From assembly GCA_963758845.1 (NCBI GenBank), contig CAVWWX010000002.1, positions 62,001 to 126,000 of the forward strand: DNA of 64,000 bases. The letters run 5' to 3'. The notes under the pieces are model-generated. The model ran no database searches. It had not been told where the DNA came from and was given only the letters and a program-made list of their open reading frames with translations. A program made the position numbers and the translations under genes. This document shows, in pieces, positions 24,414 to 32,415 of the stretch. Numbering within the stretch: the stretch's first letter is position 1; the number at the start of each line of letters is the position of its first letter. The DNA is from JBDTSW01 sp963758845 (GTDB lineage: Bacteria > Actinomycetota > Thermoleophilia > Solirubrobacterales > 70-9).

Positions 24414-24577
24414 CTGGTGTCCCTTCCTTCCGTGACCCAAGCCGGGGCGACGACCCGATTGGGATCGGTGGCTGACGGCTGGCGCGGAAACGTACTCGCC
24501 TCGGCGGACGGTGGACCGCCGTTGAAGCTCTTGAGGGGATCGCCGTCCCGAGCGTGGTCGGGGTTCGCCTCCGCGGC

Positions 24578-24583
24578 TAGGCT
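24578..24583 (+). promoter_or_regulatory. -10 element TAGGCT, leaderless start at 24590
   Basis: TAGGCT ends 6 nt before ATG 24590. Confidence 0.55.
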
Positions 24584-24589
24584 GGCCGT

Positions 24590-25054
24590 ATGAACCGCAT
24601 CAACATCGCCGCGCCCGAGTTCGTCTACGAGGACGACGACCCCGCGGGCTTTCGCTCCGGCATGGCGAGGGTGGGGCCCGGGCTGGGCGCGAAGGGCACC
24701 GGGGCGAGCGTGTACGAGCTGCCGCCCGGACAGGCGCTCTGCCCGTACCACTACGAGTACGCCGAGGAGGAGTGGCTGTTGGTCCTGGAGGGAAACCCCA
24801 CCGTTCGCGATCCGGACGGGGAGCACCTGCTGGAGCCGATGGACCTCGTCTTCTTCCCCACCGGGCCGGAGGGCGCTCATCGGGTCCAAAACGACTCCGG
24901 CGAGGCCGCGCGCGTGCTGATGTGGTCGCCGGTGCTCCACCCCGCGGCGACCGTCTATCCCGACAGCGACAAGGTCGCCGTCTGGACCGGCAACAAGGCC
25001 GACGACCTGATCGCCCGCCGGTCGAGCGGCGTCGAATACTTCGACGGCGAGTAG
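24590..25054 (+). CDS. Cupin-domain protein
   Basis: 154 residues. A single cupin barrel: GASVYELPPGQALCPYHYEYAEEEWLLVLEG is motif 1, with His, Tyr and Glu at the metal-ligand positions (the canonical second His is Tyr here), and FPTGPEGAHRVQNDSGE is motif 2 with its His. It could bind a metal and a small ligand; the reaction is unknown. It sits between the low-GC membrane operon and nuoJ and returns to the normal base composition. Confidence 0.75.
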   Translation: MNRINIAAPEFVYEDDDPAGFRSGMARVGPGLGAKGTGASVYELPPGQALCPYHYEYAEEEWLLVLEGNPTVRDPDGEHLLEPMDLVFFPTGPEGAHRVQNDSGEAARVLMWSPVLHPAATVYPDSDKVAVWTGNKADDLIARRSSGVEYFDGE

Positions 25055-25125
25055 CGCCTTCGAGAGCTAGTTTCAGACGGCTCTAACCCGGCCGTCCCGC
25101 CCGGTGGCCGGGAGGCCCCGCGCCA

Positions 25126-25131
25126 TAGGAT
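25126..25131 (+). promoter_or_regulatory. -10 element TAGGAT, leaderless start of nuoJ
   Basis: TAGGAT ends 8 nt before ATG 25140. It gives the nuoJ-N block its own promoter, as expected if it is no longer continuous with nuoA-I. Confidence 0.6.
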
Positions 25132-25139
25132 GCGAGGCA

Positions 25140-25685
25140 ATGGAGGAGGTCGCCTTCTTCATCGGCGCTATCGGCGCCTTGGGTGGCGCTATCGCGGTCA
25201 TCGCGCTTCGCAACCCCTTCTACAGCGTCCTCGCCCTGGTGGTCCACCTGGTGGCGCTGGCCGGGCTCTTCCTGATGCTCCACGCCGAGTTCATCGCGGC
25301 CGCCCAGGTGGTCGTCTACGCGGGCGCGGTCATGGTCCTCTACGTGTTCGTTGCCGCCTACGTCGGCGGGGTCGAGGAGCCGATCTGGGAGCCGATCCCA
25401 GGCCAGCGCGTGATCGCCCCGCTCCTGGCGATCGCCCTGTTCGTCGAGCTCTCGGTCGCCATCCTGGGCACCGCGCTCACCGCGCTCGAGAGCGAGGGCC
25501 CCACCATCCCCGCCGGGTTCGGCTCGCCGGCGGCCATCGGCGAGCTGATGCTGGAGAAGTTCCTGATCGTTTTCGAGGCCTCGTCGCTGCTGCTGTTGGT
25601 GGCGGCGATCGGCGCGATCGTCCTCGCCGGCCGCCGCCGCGATGACACGCCGGGTGGCGGGCGGGAAGCGGAGCGCCCGGCCTGA
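25140..25685 (+). CDS. nuoJ: NADH-quinone oxidoreductase subunit J
   Basis: 181 residues, five membrane helices. NPFYSVLALVVHLVALAGLFLMLHAEFIAAAQVVVYAGAVMVLYVFV-type sequence (start at NPFYSV) is diagnostic, including the pi-bulge helix region VVYAGAVMVLYVFV. ATG 25140 is set by the family N-terminus and the -10; an earlier in-frame GTG-like start at 25104 is antisense to nothing but not family-like. Stop overlaps nuoK as TGATG. Confidence 0.93.
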   Translation: MEEVAFFIGAIGALGGAIAVIALRNPFYSVLALVVHLVALAGLFLMLHAEFIAAAQVVVYAGAVMVLYVFVAAYVGGVEEPIWEPIPGQRVIAPLLAIALFVELSVAILGTALTALESEGPTIPAGFGSPAAIGELMLEKFLIVFEASSLLLLVAAIGAIVLAGRRRDDTPGGGREAERPA

Positions 25686-25984
25686 TGGACATCAGCTGGT
25701 ACCTCGTCCTGTCGGCCCTCCTGTTCTCGATCGGGGCGGTCGGCGTGCTGATCCGCCGCAGCCCGCTGGTGATCCTGCTGTGCCTGGAGCTGATGCTGAA
25801 CGCGGGGAACCTGGCGCTCTTGGCGTTCGCCCGCGCGAACGGCGACCAGGAGGGGCAGATCTTCGCGCTCGTCGTGATGGTCGTCGCCGCCTGCGAGGTG
25901 GTCGTCGGCCTGGGCCTGATCGTCGCGATGTTCCGCCGCCGGCTGCCGCTGAACGTCGATGACATGCGGGGCCTGAAGGGATGA
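25685..25984 (+). CDS. nuoK: NADH-quinone oxidoreductase subunit K
   Basis: 99 residues, three helices. The conserved membrane Glu residues are in LCLELMLNAGNLALLAFA and CEVVVGLGLIV, which form part of the proton path. Overlaps nuoJ (TGATG) and nuoL (ATGA). Confidence 0.95.
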   Translation: MDISWYLVLSALLFSIGAVGVLIRRSPLVILLCLELMLNAGNLALLAFARANGDQEGQIFALVVMVVAACEVVVGLGLIVAMFRRRLPLNVDDMRGLKG

Positions 25985-27987
25985 CCGCCACCACGTTCGG
26001 GTGGCTGGTCCTGGCGTTCCCGCTGGCGGGGAGCCTGATCGTCGCCTTCGGCTGGCGGACCCTGCCGGGCCGGGCGGCGGGCTGGATCGCGAGCGCCGCT
26101 ATCGGCCTTGCCTTCCTGAGCTCGGTCGGGGCGCTGATCGCCTTGCTGGACCATCCGGCCGAGGAACGCCAGCTCGTCTCGACGCTCTACGACTACGGCT
26201 CGGCCGCCGGGCTGGAGATCGAGCTCAACATCCTGGTCGACCCGCTCTCGGTCCTGATGTGCCTGATCGTGAGCGGCGTCTCGACCCTGATCCACCTCTA
26301 CTCGGTGGCCTACATGACCTCGGACAGCGGGTTCGCGCGGTTCTTCAGCTACCTGAACTTCTTCGTCTTCTCGATGCTGCTGCTGGTCCTGGCCGGCAAC
26401 TTCGTGCTGCTCACGGTCGGCTGGGCTTTCGTCGGCTTCGCCTCGTACGCGCTGATCAGCTTCTGGTACCGGCGCGGCACCGCCACCACCGCCGGGATGA
26501 AGGCGTTCGTGATCAACGTCATCGGCGACATCGGCCTGGTGCTGGCGGCGTTCCTGCTGTTCCGCGAGCTCGGGACCTTCGACTACCTCGAGGTCTTCGA
26601 GGAGGCACCGGGCGCCTTCAGCCCCGACGAGGGAAGCGTCGTCGCCATCTGCCTGCTGCTCTGCGTTGGCGCGTTCGCCAAGTCGGCGCAGCTGCCGCTC
26701 CACACCTGGCTCCCGGACGCGATGGAGGGCCCGACCCCGGTCTCGGCGCTGATCCACGCGGCGACGATGGTCACCGCGGGCGTGTACCTGATCGCCCGCG
26801 CCCATCCCCTCTTCGAGCTGGCCCCGACGGCGGCCGACATCGCCGCCTTCGTCGGGCTCGCCACTCTGGTCTTCGCCGCCACGGTCGCGCTGGTGGTCAC
26901 CGACCTGAAGCGGATCATCGCCTACTCGACCATGTCCCAGATCGGGTACATGATCACCGCCGTCTCGATCGGCGCCTACACGGCGGGGCTCTTCCACCTG
27001 ATGACGCACGCCTTCTTCAAGGCGCTCCTGTTCATGGCGGCCGGCTCGGTGATCGCGGCGATGGCGGGCCGCCAGAACATCGACGGCATGTCGGGCTTCC
27101 GCCGGGCGCTGCCGTTCACCTCGCTGGTGCTGATCGTCGGCTGTCTCGCCCTGGCGGGCTTCCCCGGGATGTCGGGGTTCTTCTCGAAGGACGAGATCAT
27201 CGCCGTCGCGTTCGAGCGCGGCGGGATGTACGCCTGGATGGGCGTCGTGATGTACGGGGCGGCCTTCCTGACCGCGTTCTACGCCTTCCGGATCGGGTTC
27301 CGCGTCGTCGCCGGCCCGCCGTGCGAGGAGGCCAAGGAGCTGGAGCAGGGCCACCTGGCCCACGGCGAGCACGAGAACCCGGCGACCGGTGAGAAGGAGG
27401 ACACCGACATCGGCTTCCCCGGATCCGAGCACCACATCGCCGAGCGTGAGCTGCCGATGAAGGTGCCGATGGCGATCCTGGCGGTGCTCTCGGTGATCGG
27501 GGGCGTGATCCAGATCCCCGGCGTCACCCACCTCCTGGAGACCTTCCTCGAGGGGAGCTTCGAGGAGTCCGCCCTGTTCCAGATCGTGCCGTCCACGGGC
27601 GCCGCCTGGCTGGGCCTCCTGGTGGGAGGCCTGATCTCGATCGCCGGCATCGGCCTGGCCTACTACTGCTACGTGGTGCGCCCCGGCGTCACGGTCCGGC
27701 TGGCCCAGCGACTGCGCGGGGTCCACTCCTTCCTCTTCCACAAGTGGTACTTCGACGAGCTGATCGACGCGCTCGTCTACCGGCCGGTGATCGCGCTGGG
27801 ACGGTTCGCCAACGCCGTGATCGAACGCTTCGTGGTCGACGGCCTCGTGGGCGTCACGACCGGCGCCATCCGCGGGTTCGGCGCGATGGTCCGCGGTGCC
27901 CAGTCGGGCTTTATCCGCGCCTACGCCTTGCTGCTCATCACCGGCTTCGCCGCCCTGGGCCTGTACTTCCTGGTGGTGTCGGCCTGA
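25981..27987 (+). CDS. nuoL: NADH-quinone oxidoreductase subunit L
   Basis: 668 residues, an antiporter-like proton pump with the long lateral helix at its C-terminus. Signatures: LPLHTWLPDAMEGPTPVSAL, the channel Lys in DLKRIIAYSTMSQIGYM, and FFSKDEI. A hydrophilic His/Glu-rich loop lies near residue 460. Overlaps nuoK by ATGA and nuoM by TGATG. Confidence 0.96.
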   Translation: MTATTFGWLVLAFPLAGSLIVAFGWRTLPGRAAGWIASAAIGLAFLSSVGALIALLDHPAEERQLVSTLYDYGSAAGLEIELNILVDPLSVLMCLIVSGVSTLIHLYSVAYMTSDSGFARFFSYLNFFVFSMLLLVLAGNFVLLTVGWAFVGFASYALISFWYRRGTATTAGMKAFVINVIGDIGLVLAAFLLFRELGTFDYLEVFEEAPGAFSPDEGSVVAICLLLCVGAFAKSAQLPLHTWLPDAMEGPTPVSALIHAATMVTAGVYLIARAHPLFELAPTAADIAAFVGLATLVFAATVALVVTDLKRIIAYSTMSQIGYMITAVSIGAYTAGLFHLMTHAFFKALLFMAAGSVIAAMAGRQNIDGMSGFRRALPFTSLVLIVGCLALAGFPGMSGFFSKDEIIAVAFERGGMYAWMGVVMYGAAFLTAFYAFRIGFRVVAGPPCEEAKELEQGHLAHGEHENPATGEKEDTDIGFPGSEHHIAERELPMKVPMAILAVLSVIGGVIQIPGVTHLLETFLEGSFEESALFQIVPSTGAAWLGLLVGGLISIAGIGLAYYCYVVRPGVTVRLAQRLRGVHSFLFHKWYFDELIDALVYRPVIALGRFANAVIERFVVDGLVGVTTGAIRGFGAMVRGAQSGFIRAYALLLITGFAALGLYFLVVSA

Positions 27988-29498
27988 TGCTGAACGTGTT
28001 GCTGTGGATGCCGCTGGCCTTCGGCGTCCTCTGCCTGCTGGTCCCGCGTCGCGTCGCCGGGCGGATCTCCCTCATCGGGGCCCTGATCGTGCTGGGCCTT
28101 TCGATCGGCCTCGTCGCGGACTTCTCGAGCGGGACGCCCGGCCTCCAACACGCAGTCGACGAGTCGTGGATCCCGGACCTGGGGGTTCGCTACCAGCTCG
28201 GCGTCGACGGGATCAGCCTGTTCCTGATCGTGCTGACCGCGATCTCGTGGGCGGGCGCGATCGGGTTCTCTCTGGCCCGCCAGCACGAGCGCCAGCGCAA
28301 CTACTACTTCCTCCTGGGCCTGGCCGAGACGGCCACCCTGGGCGCGTTCCTGGCCCAGGACCTGCTGCTGTTCGTCCTGTTCTTCGACCTGATGCTGATC
28401 CCGTTCTTCTTCCTGATCGGGAGCTTCGGCACCGGCGACCGCGTCGCGGCGACGCTGAAGATGATCGTCTACACGCTCGTCGGCTCGCTCTTGATGCTGG
28501 TCGGCGCGATCGCCACGGCGATCCTGGCCGCCGAGTCGACCGGCGAGCTGACCTTCTCGATCGCCGAGCTGCGCGCGAACGTGCTGTCCGAGGGAAGCCA
28601 GGACTGGATCTTCTGCTTCTTCGCCGCCGCCTTCCTGGTGAAGATGCCGGCCTTCCCGATCCACGGCTGGATGCCCGACGCCTACCGCGCCGCGCCGCTG
28701 CCGGTGCTGGCCCTGCTCTCCGGGGTGCTCTCGAAGGTCGCCGCCTACGGCTTCCTGCGCGTTGTGTTGCCGATCTACCCCGACGCAACGGCGCGCTTCC
28801 AGGAGCTGATCCTCGTGATCGCCCTTGCCAGCATCCTCTACGGCTCGGTGATGGCGTTCACCCAGACCAACGTGCGCCTGATCGCCGGCTACTCGTCGAT
28901 CGCCCAGCTGGGCTTCATCACCGCGGGCGTCTTCGCCCTCAGCGCCGACAGCGCCGACGGCGCGGTGCTGCAGATGGTCAACCACGGGCTGGTGGTGATC
29001 CCCGTCTTCCTGATCATCGCCCTGCTGGCCGAGCGGTCGGGCACCGAGGACCTGCGCGAGATGGGCGGCCTGGCGATGCGCGCGCCCGTGCTGACCGCGA
29101 TGTTCCTGATCGTGACCCTGGCGACGCTGGCGATGCCCGGGTCGGCCAACTTCCTGGGCGAGTTCTACATCCTGAACGGCCTGTTCGAGGAGAAGATCGT
29201 GTACGCGGTCGTCGCGATGGCCGGGGTGGCGCTGGCCGCCTTCTACGCGCTGCGCCTGTTCCAGCGCACGATGCACAACCGCCTGCCGGCCGGCGTCACC
29301 TCGCGCGAGATATCGCTGCGCGACGGCCTGGTGCTGGGCCCGCTGGTCGCCGTGATCATCGGCCTGGCGCTCTACCCCGGCCTGGTCCTCGAGCGCGGTG
29401 AGGCCAGCGTGCAGGACAAGGTGGGGGCGGTCGTCGAGCCGGACGATGAGGAGCTCGCCGCGAACGACTGGACCGGATACGGCCCGGAGATCGAGTGA
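27987..29498 (+). CDS. nuoM: NADH-quinone oxidoreductase subunit M
   Basis: 503 residues, about 14 helices, second antiporter-like pump. FPIHGWMPDAYRAAPLPVLALLSGVLSKVAAYG and NVRLIAGYSSIAQLGF are the family blocks. ATG 27987 shares its A with the nuoL TGA; the longer frame from 27744 lies inside nuoL. Coupled to nuoN through GTGATG at the stop. Confidence 0.96.
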   Translation: MLNVLLWMPLAFGVLCLLVPRRVAGRISLIGALIVLGLSIGLVADFSSGTPGLQHAVDESWIPDLGVRYQLGVDGISLFLIVLTAISWAGAIGFSLARQHERQRNYYFLLGLAETATLGAFLAQDLLLFVLFFDLMLIPFFFLIGSFGTGDRVAATLKMIVYTLVGSLLMLVGAIATAILAAESTGELTFSIAELRANVLSEGSQDWIFCFFAAAFLVKMPAFPIHGWMPDAYRAAPLPVLALLSGVLSKVAAYGFLRVVLPIYPDATARFQELILVIALASILYGSVMAFTQTNVRLIAGYSSIAQLGFITAGVFALSADSADGAVLQMVNHGLVVIPVFLIIALLAERSGTEDLREMGGLAMRAPVLTAMFLIVTLATLAMPGSANFLGEFYILNGLFEEKIVYAVVAMAGVALAAFYALRLFQRTMHNRLPAGVTSREISLRDGLVLGPLVAVIIGLALYPGLVLERGEASVQDKVGAVVEPDDEELAANDWTGYGPEIE

Positions 29499-31049
29499 TG
29501 GACTTCGCCGCTCCCGACATCGACTACGCCGGCGTATCGCCGATCATCGCGCTGACGGTGGGCATCTGCGTGGTGCTGATGGGGGCGGTGTTCAGCGGCC
29601 GCCACCAGCGGGTGGTGTCCTCCGCCCTGACCCTCGCCACCCTCGCCACCGCTGCCGGGCTGTGCGTTTGGCAGTGGGACCAGCGCGAGGACCTGGTGGC
29701 CGGGGCGCTACGGCTGGACGACCTGAGCCTCGCGATCTCGGTCATCTGCATCCTCGCCGCGGCCGCCGTGATCCCGATGGCGTGGCGCGACGAGGCGTTC
29801 GACCCCGACGCGGGGCCCGGCGGTCAGGGCGAGTTCCACGCGCTGCTCCTGTCCTCGGTCCTGGGCATGGTGCTGCTGGCGCAGGCACAGAACCTGATCG
29901 TGTTGTTCGTCGCGCTCGAGCTGCTCTCGATCCCGCTCTACGTCCTGTGCGGCGCTGCTCGCCGGCGCTCCGAGTCGCTGGAGTCGGGCCTGAAGTACCT
30001 GATCGTCGGCTCGCTGGGCTCGGCGACCCTGCTGTACGGGCTGGCGTTCGTCTACGGCGGCTCGGGCTCGACCGACTTCACGGTGATCGCCGAGGCGATC
30101 GGCGAGGACCTGGCCGACGACCCGCTGGTCCTGATCGGGATCGCGCTGTCGGCCGCCGGGCTTGCCTTCAAGCTCTCGCTCGCCCCGTTTCACCAGTGGA
30201 CGCCGGACGTCTACCAGGGCGCGCCCACCCCGGTCACCGCGTTCATGTCGGTTGCGACCAAGGCGGCCGCGTTCGCCGTGCTCGTACGCTTCTTCGACGT
30301 CGCCCTGGGCCCCGCCGAGGCGGACTGGCGGCCCGGCACTCGCCGCACTGGCGGTGATCTCGATCGTCGTCGGCAACGTGGGCGCACTTGGCCAGGACTC
30401 GCTGAAGCGCCTCCTGGGCTACTCGGGCATCGCCCAGTCGGGCTACATGCTCGTCGGCGTCGTCGCCTTCAGCCCGTCGGGCGTCAGCGCCCTGGTCTTC
30501 TACCTGGCCGCGTATCTGTTGATGAACCTCGCCGCCTTCTCGGTGATCGTCCTACGCGAGCGCCAGACCCCCTTCGGCGACGACATCCGCTCGGTCGCCG
30601 GCCTCGCGGGCGAGCGCCCGGTGCTGGCCGCCTCGCTCACCGTCTCGATGCTGGCACTGGCGGGGCTGCCGGGCACGGCCGGCTTCATCGGCAAGCTGTT
30701 CCTGATCGAGGCTGCCGTCGAGGCCGACTACACGTGGCTTGGAGTCGCGATCGCGATCGGGACGATGATCTCCCTGGCCTACTACCTGCGCGTCGTGGCG
30801 GCGATCTGGATGCGCCCCGCCGAAGAGCCCGCCCGCGCCGTCCGCGCCCCGGTGCCCGCGATGTCGGGCGGCTCGCAGGAGGCCGACGCGGCCGCTCGCC
30901 GCGGTGCCCGCTGCCGGACGATCGTGGTCGTCGCGGCGCTGAGCGCCGCCGCGACCGTCGCCATCGGCATCGTGCCGTCGCCGCTGGTCGACCGCGTGGA
31001 GGAGACCGGCACACAGCTCTACGAAGATCCGCCCGCAGCCTTCGAGTAA
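29498..31049 (+). pseudogene. nuoN: NADH-quinone oxidoreductase subunit N with a +1 frameshift
   Basis: The N-terminal two thirds reads in one frame through HQWTPDVYQGAPTPVTAFMSVATKAAAF and LGPAEADWRP; homology continues one frame later as ALAALAVISIVVGNVG, RLLGYSGIAQSGYM and GLPGTAGFIGKLFL. Removing one base in the GGCCCGG run (30330-30336) joins them into about 516 residues, normal for NuoN, the third antiporter-like pump. Both halves keep good codon use and conserved motifs. So this is either a recent mutation, a read error in a GC run, or a rescued frameshift. Last gene of the nuo cluster. Confidence 0.85.
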
Positions 31050-31091
31050 CGGCGAGCGACCGCGGCAAGGGCAGCGCCTTCCAGGCGGGCG

Positions 31092-31097
31092 TATCCT
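31092..31097 (+). promoter_or_regulatory. -10 element TATCCT, leaderless start at 31104
   Basis: TATCCT ends 6 nt before ATG 31104. Confidence 0.55.
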
Positions 31098-31103
31098 GCG
31101 TCG

Positions 31104-32012
31104 ATGCCCCGGTTCGACACCGTCCGGGTCGCTGCGATTCAGGCCACCCCGGTCGTCCTCGACGCTGACGCGTGCGTCGAGAAGGCCTGCGGGCTGTTGG
31201 CCGAGGCGGCGGCGCAGGGGGCCGAGCTCGCCGTCCTCCCCGAGACCTTCGTCCCGCTCTACCCGTCGAACGCTTGGGCCAAGGAGGCCAGCTCGTTCTC
31301 GGGCTGGAACGAGCTGTGGGAGCGGCTCTGGGACAACGCCGTGGACGTTCCCGGCCGGCACACCGAGCGGATCGCGACGACGTGCCGCGAGCACGACATC
31401 GTCTGCGCGATCGGGGTCAACGAGCGCGAATCGGAGCGGCCGGGATCGCTCTACAACACGCTCGCGGTGATCGACGGCGGCGGGCTGCGCCTCAAGCACC
31501 GCAAGCTGATGCCAACCATGCACGAGCGCCTGTTCCACGGGGTCGGAGCGGGCGACGACCTCGAGGTGGTCGAGACGGCGGCCGGGCGGGTGGGCGGCCT
31601 GATCTGCTGGGAGAACCGCATGCCCCTGGCTCGCTATGCCGTTTACCGGGAGGGGCCGCAGATCTGGGTGGCGCCCACCGCCGACGACACCGATGGCTGG
31701 CTTGCCTCGATGCGCCACATCGCGATCGAATCAGGGGCCTTCGTCGTCTCCGTGCCCCAGTTCATCCCGGCGGACGCCTTCCCGGACGACTTCCCGGTCG
31801 CGCTTCCGCAGGGCAAGGACGTCTTCGGTCGCGGCGGGGCCGTGATCGTCGAGCCCGGCGGGGGCGACGTGATCGCCGGCCCCCTCTACGACGAGGAGGG
31901 GATCCTGGTCGCCGACTGCGACCTGCGCCAGGGACTCCACGCCAAGCGCTGGTTCGACGCGGCCGGTCACTACTCGCGCGAGGACGTCCTGGGCCCGGCC
32001 AACGGACCATGA
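31104..32012 (+). CDS. Nitrilase / carbon-nitrogen hydrolase
   Basis: 302 residues. The catalytic triad is visible: Glu47 in LPETFVP, Lys134 in KHRKLMPT, Cys168 in GLICWEN. The HRKLMPTMHERLFHG and CWENRMPLARYA segments are those of true nitrilases and cyanide-type nitrilases rather than omega-amidases. It would convert an organic nitrile to carboxylate and ammonia. The stop overlaps the VOC gene start (ATGA), so the two form an operon. Confidence 0.87.
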   Translation: MPRFDTVRVAAIQATPVVLDADACVEKACGLLAEAAAQGAELAVLPETFVPLYPSNAWAKEASSFSGWNELWERLWDNAVDVPGRHTERIATTCREHDIVCAIGVNERESERPGSLYNTLAVIDGGGLRLKHRKLMPTMHERLFHGVGAGDDLEVVETAAGRVGGLICWENRMPLARYAVYREGPQIWVAPTADDTDGWLASMRHIAIESGAFVVSVPQFIPADAFPDDFPVALPQGKDVFGRGGAVIVEPGGGDVIAGPLYDEEGILVADCDLRQGLHAKRWFDAAGHYSREDVLGPANGP

Positions 32013-32368
32013 GCCTCCACCACGTCTCGCTCGAGGTCCCGACGGCCGAGGTCGAGCGCACGGTCGAGTTCTGGAGCGCCGCCGGGTTCCAGCGGGTCGA
32101 CGCCCCGGGTTAGATCTCGCCGTACGTGACCTGGCTCGAGCGCGAGGGCCACCAGGTCCACCTGATCCACACCGACTCGGCGACGGTGCCCGTGCTCGGG
32201 CATGCGGCGATCGTGGCGGCGGATTTCGACGCCACCCTGCGCGCGCTGCGCGAGGGCGGGTTCGAGGTCGAGGAGGCCCAGGAGCTGTGGGAGGAGCGGC
32301 GTGCGTTCGCGATCGCGCCGGGCGGACACCGGGTGGAGCTGATGGCCGCTCCACCGCCAGCCGGCTGA
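32009..32368 (+). pseudogene. VOC/glyoxalase-family gene with an internal amber codon
   Basis: Codons 1-34 encode MSLHHVSLEVPTAEVERTVEFW and FQRVDAPG, a typical VOC N-terminus. A TAG at 32111-32113 follows, then the same frame continues with ISPYVTWLEREGHQVHLIHTD and ends with FAIAPGGHRVELM, the second half of a VOC module. Total would be 119 residues with the stop read through. His5 and the late Glu are the likely metal ligands. Either a fresh nonsense mutation, a read error, or readthrough. Confidence 0.7.
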
Positions 32369-32402
32369 CCGGCCTGATGGGGTGGGCGTCGCCCGCCGTC
32401 AC

Positions 32403-32408
32403 TACGAT
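32403..32408 (+). promoter_or_regulatory. -10 element TACGAT, leaderless start at 32416
   Basis: TACGAT ends 7 nt before GTG 32416 and itself contains the A and T of the in-frame ATG at 32407, which argues for the GTG as start. Confidence 0.55.
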
Positions 32409-32415
32409 GCCGCGC

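Noticed and set aside
20187..25139. Transposon or phage island between nuoI and nuoJ
   Set aside because: No transposase, integrase, terminal inverted repeats or att-like duplication visible; only composition and gene content suggest insertion.
25477..27741. 754-codon minus-strand open frame opposite nuoL
   Set aside because: Low-complexity charged translation antisense to a clear nuoL; no motif of its own.
31050..31103. Intrinsic terminator after nuoN
   Set aside because: GC-rich bases but no stem followed by a T-run.
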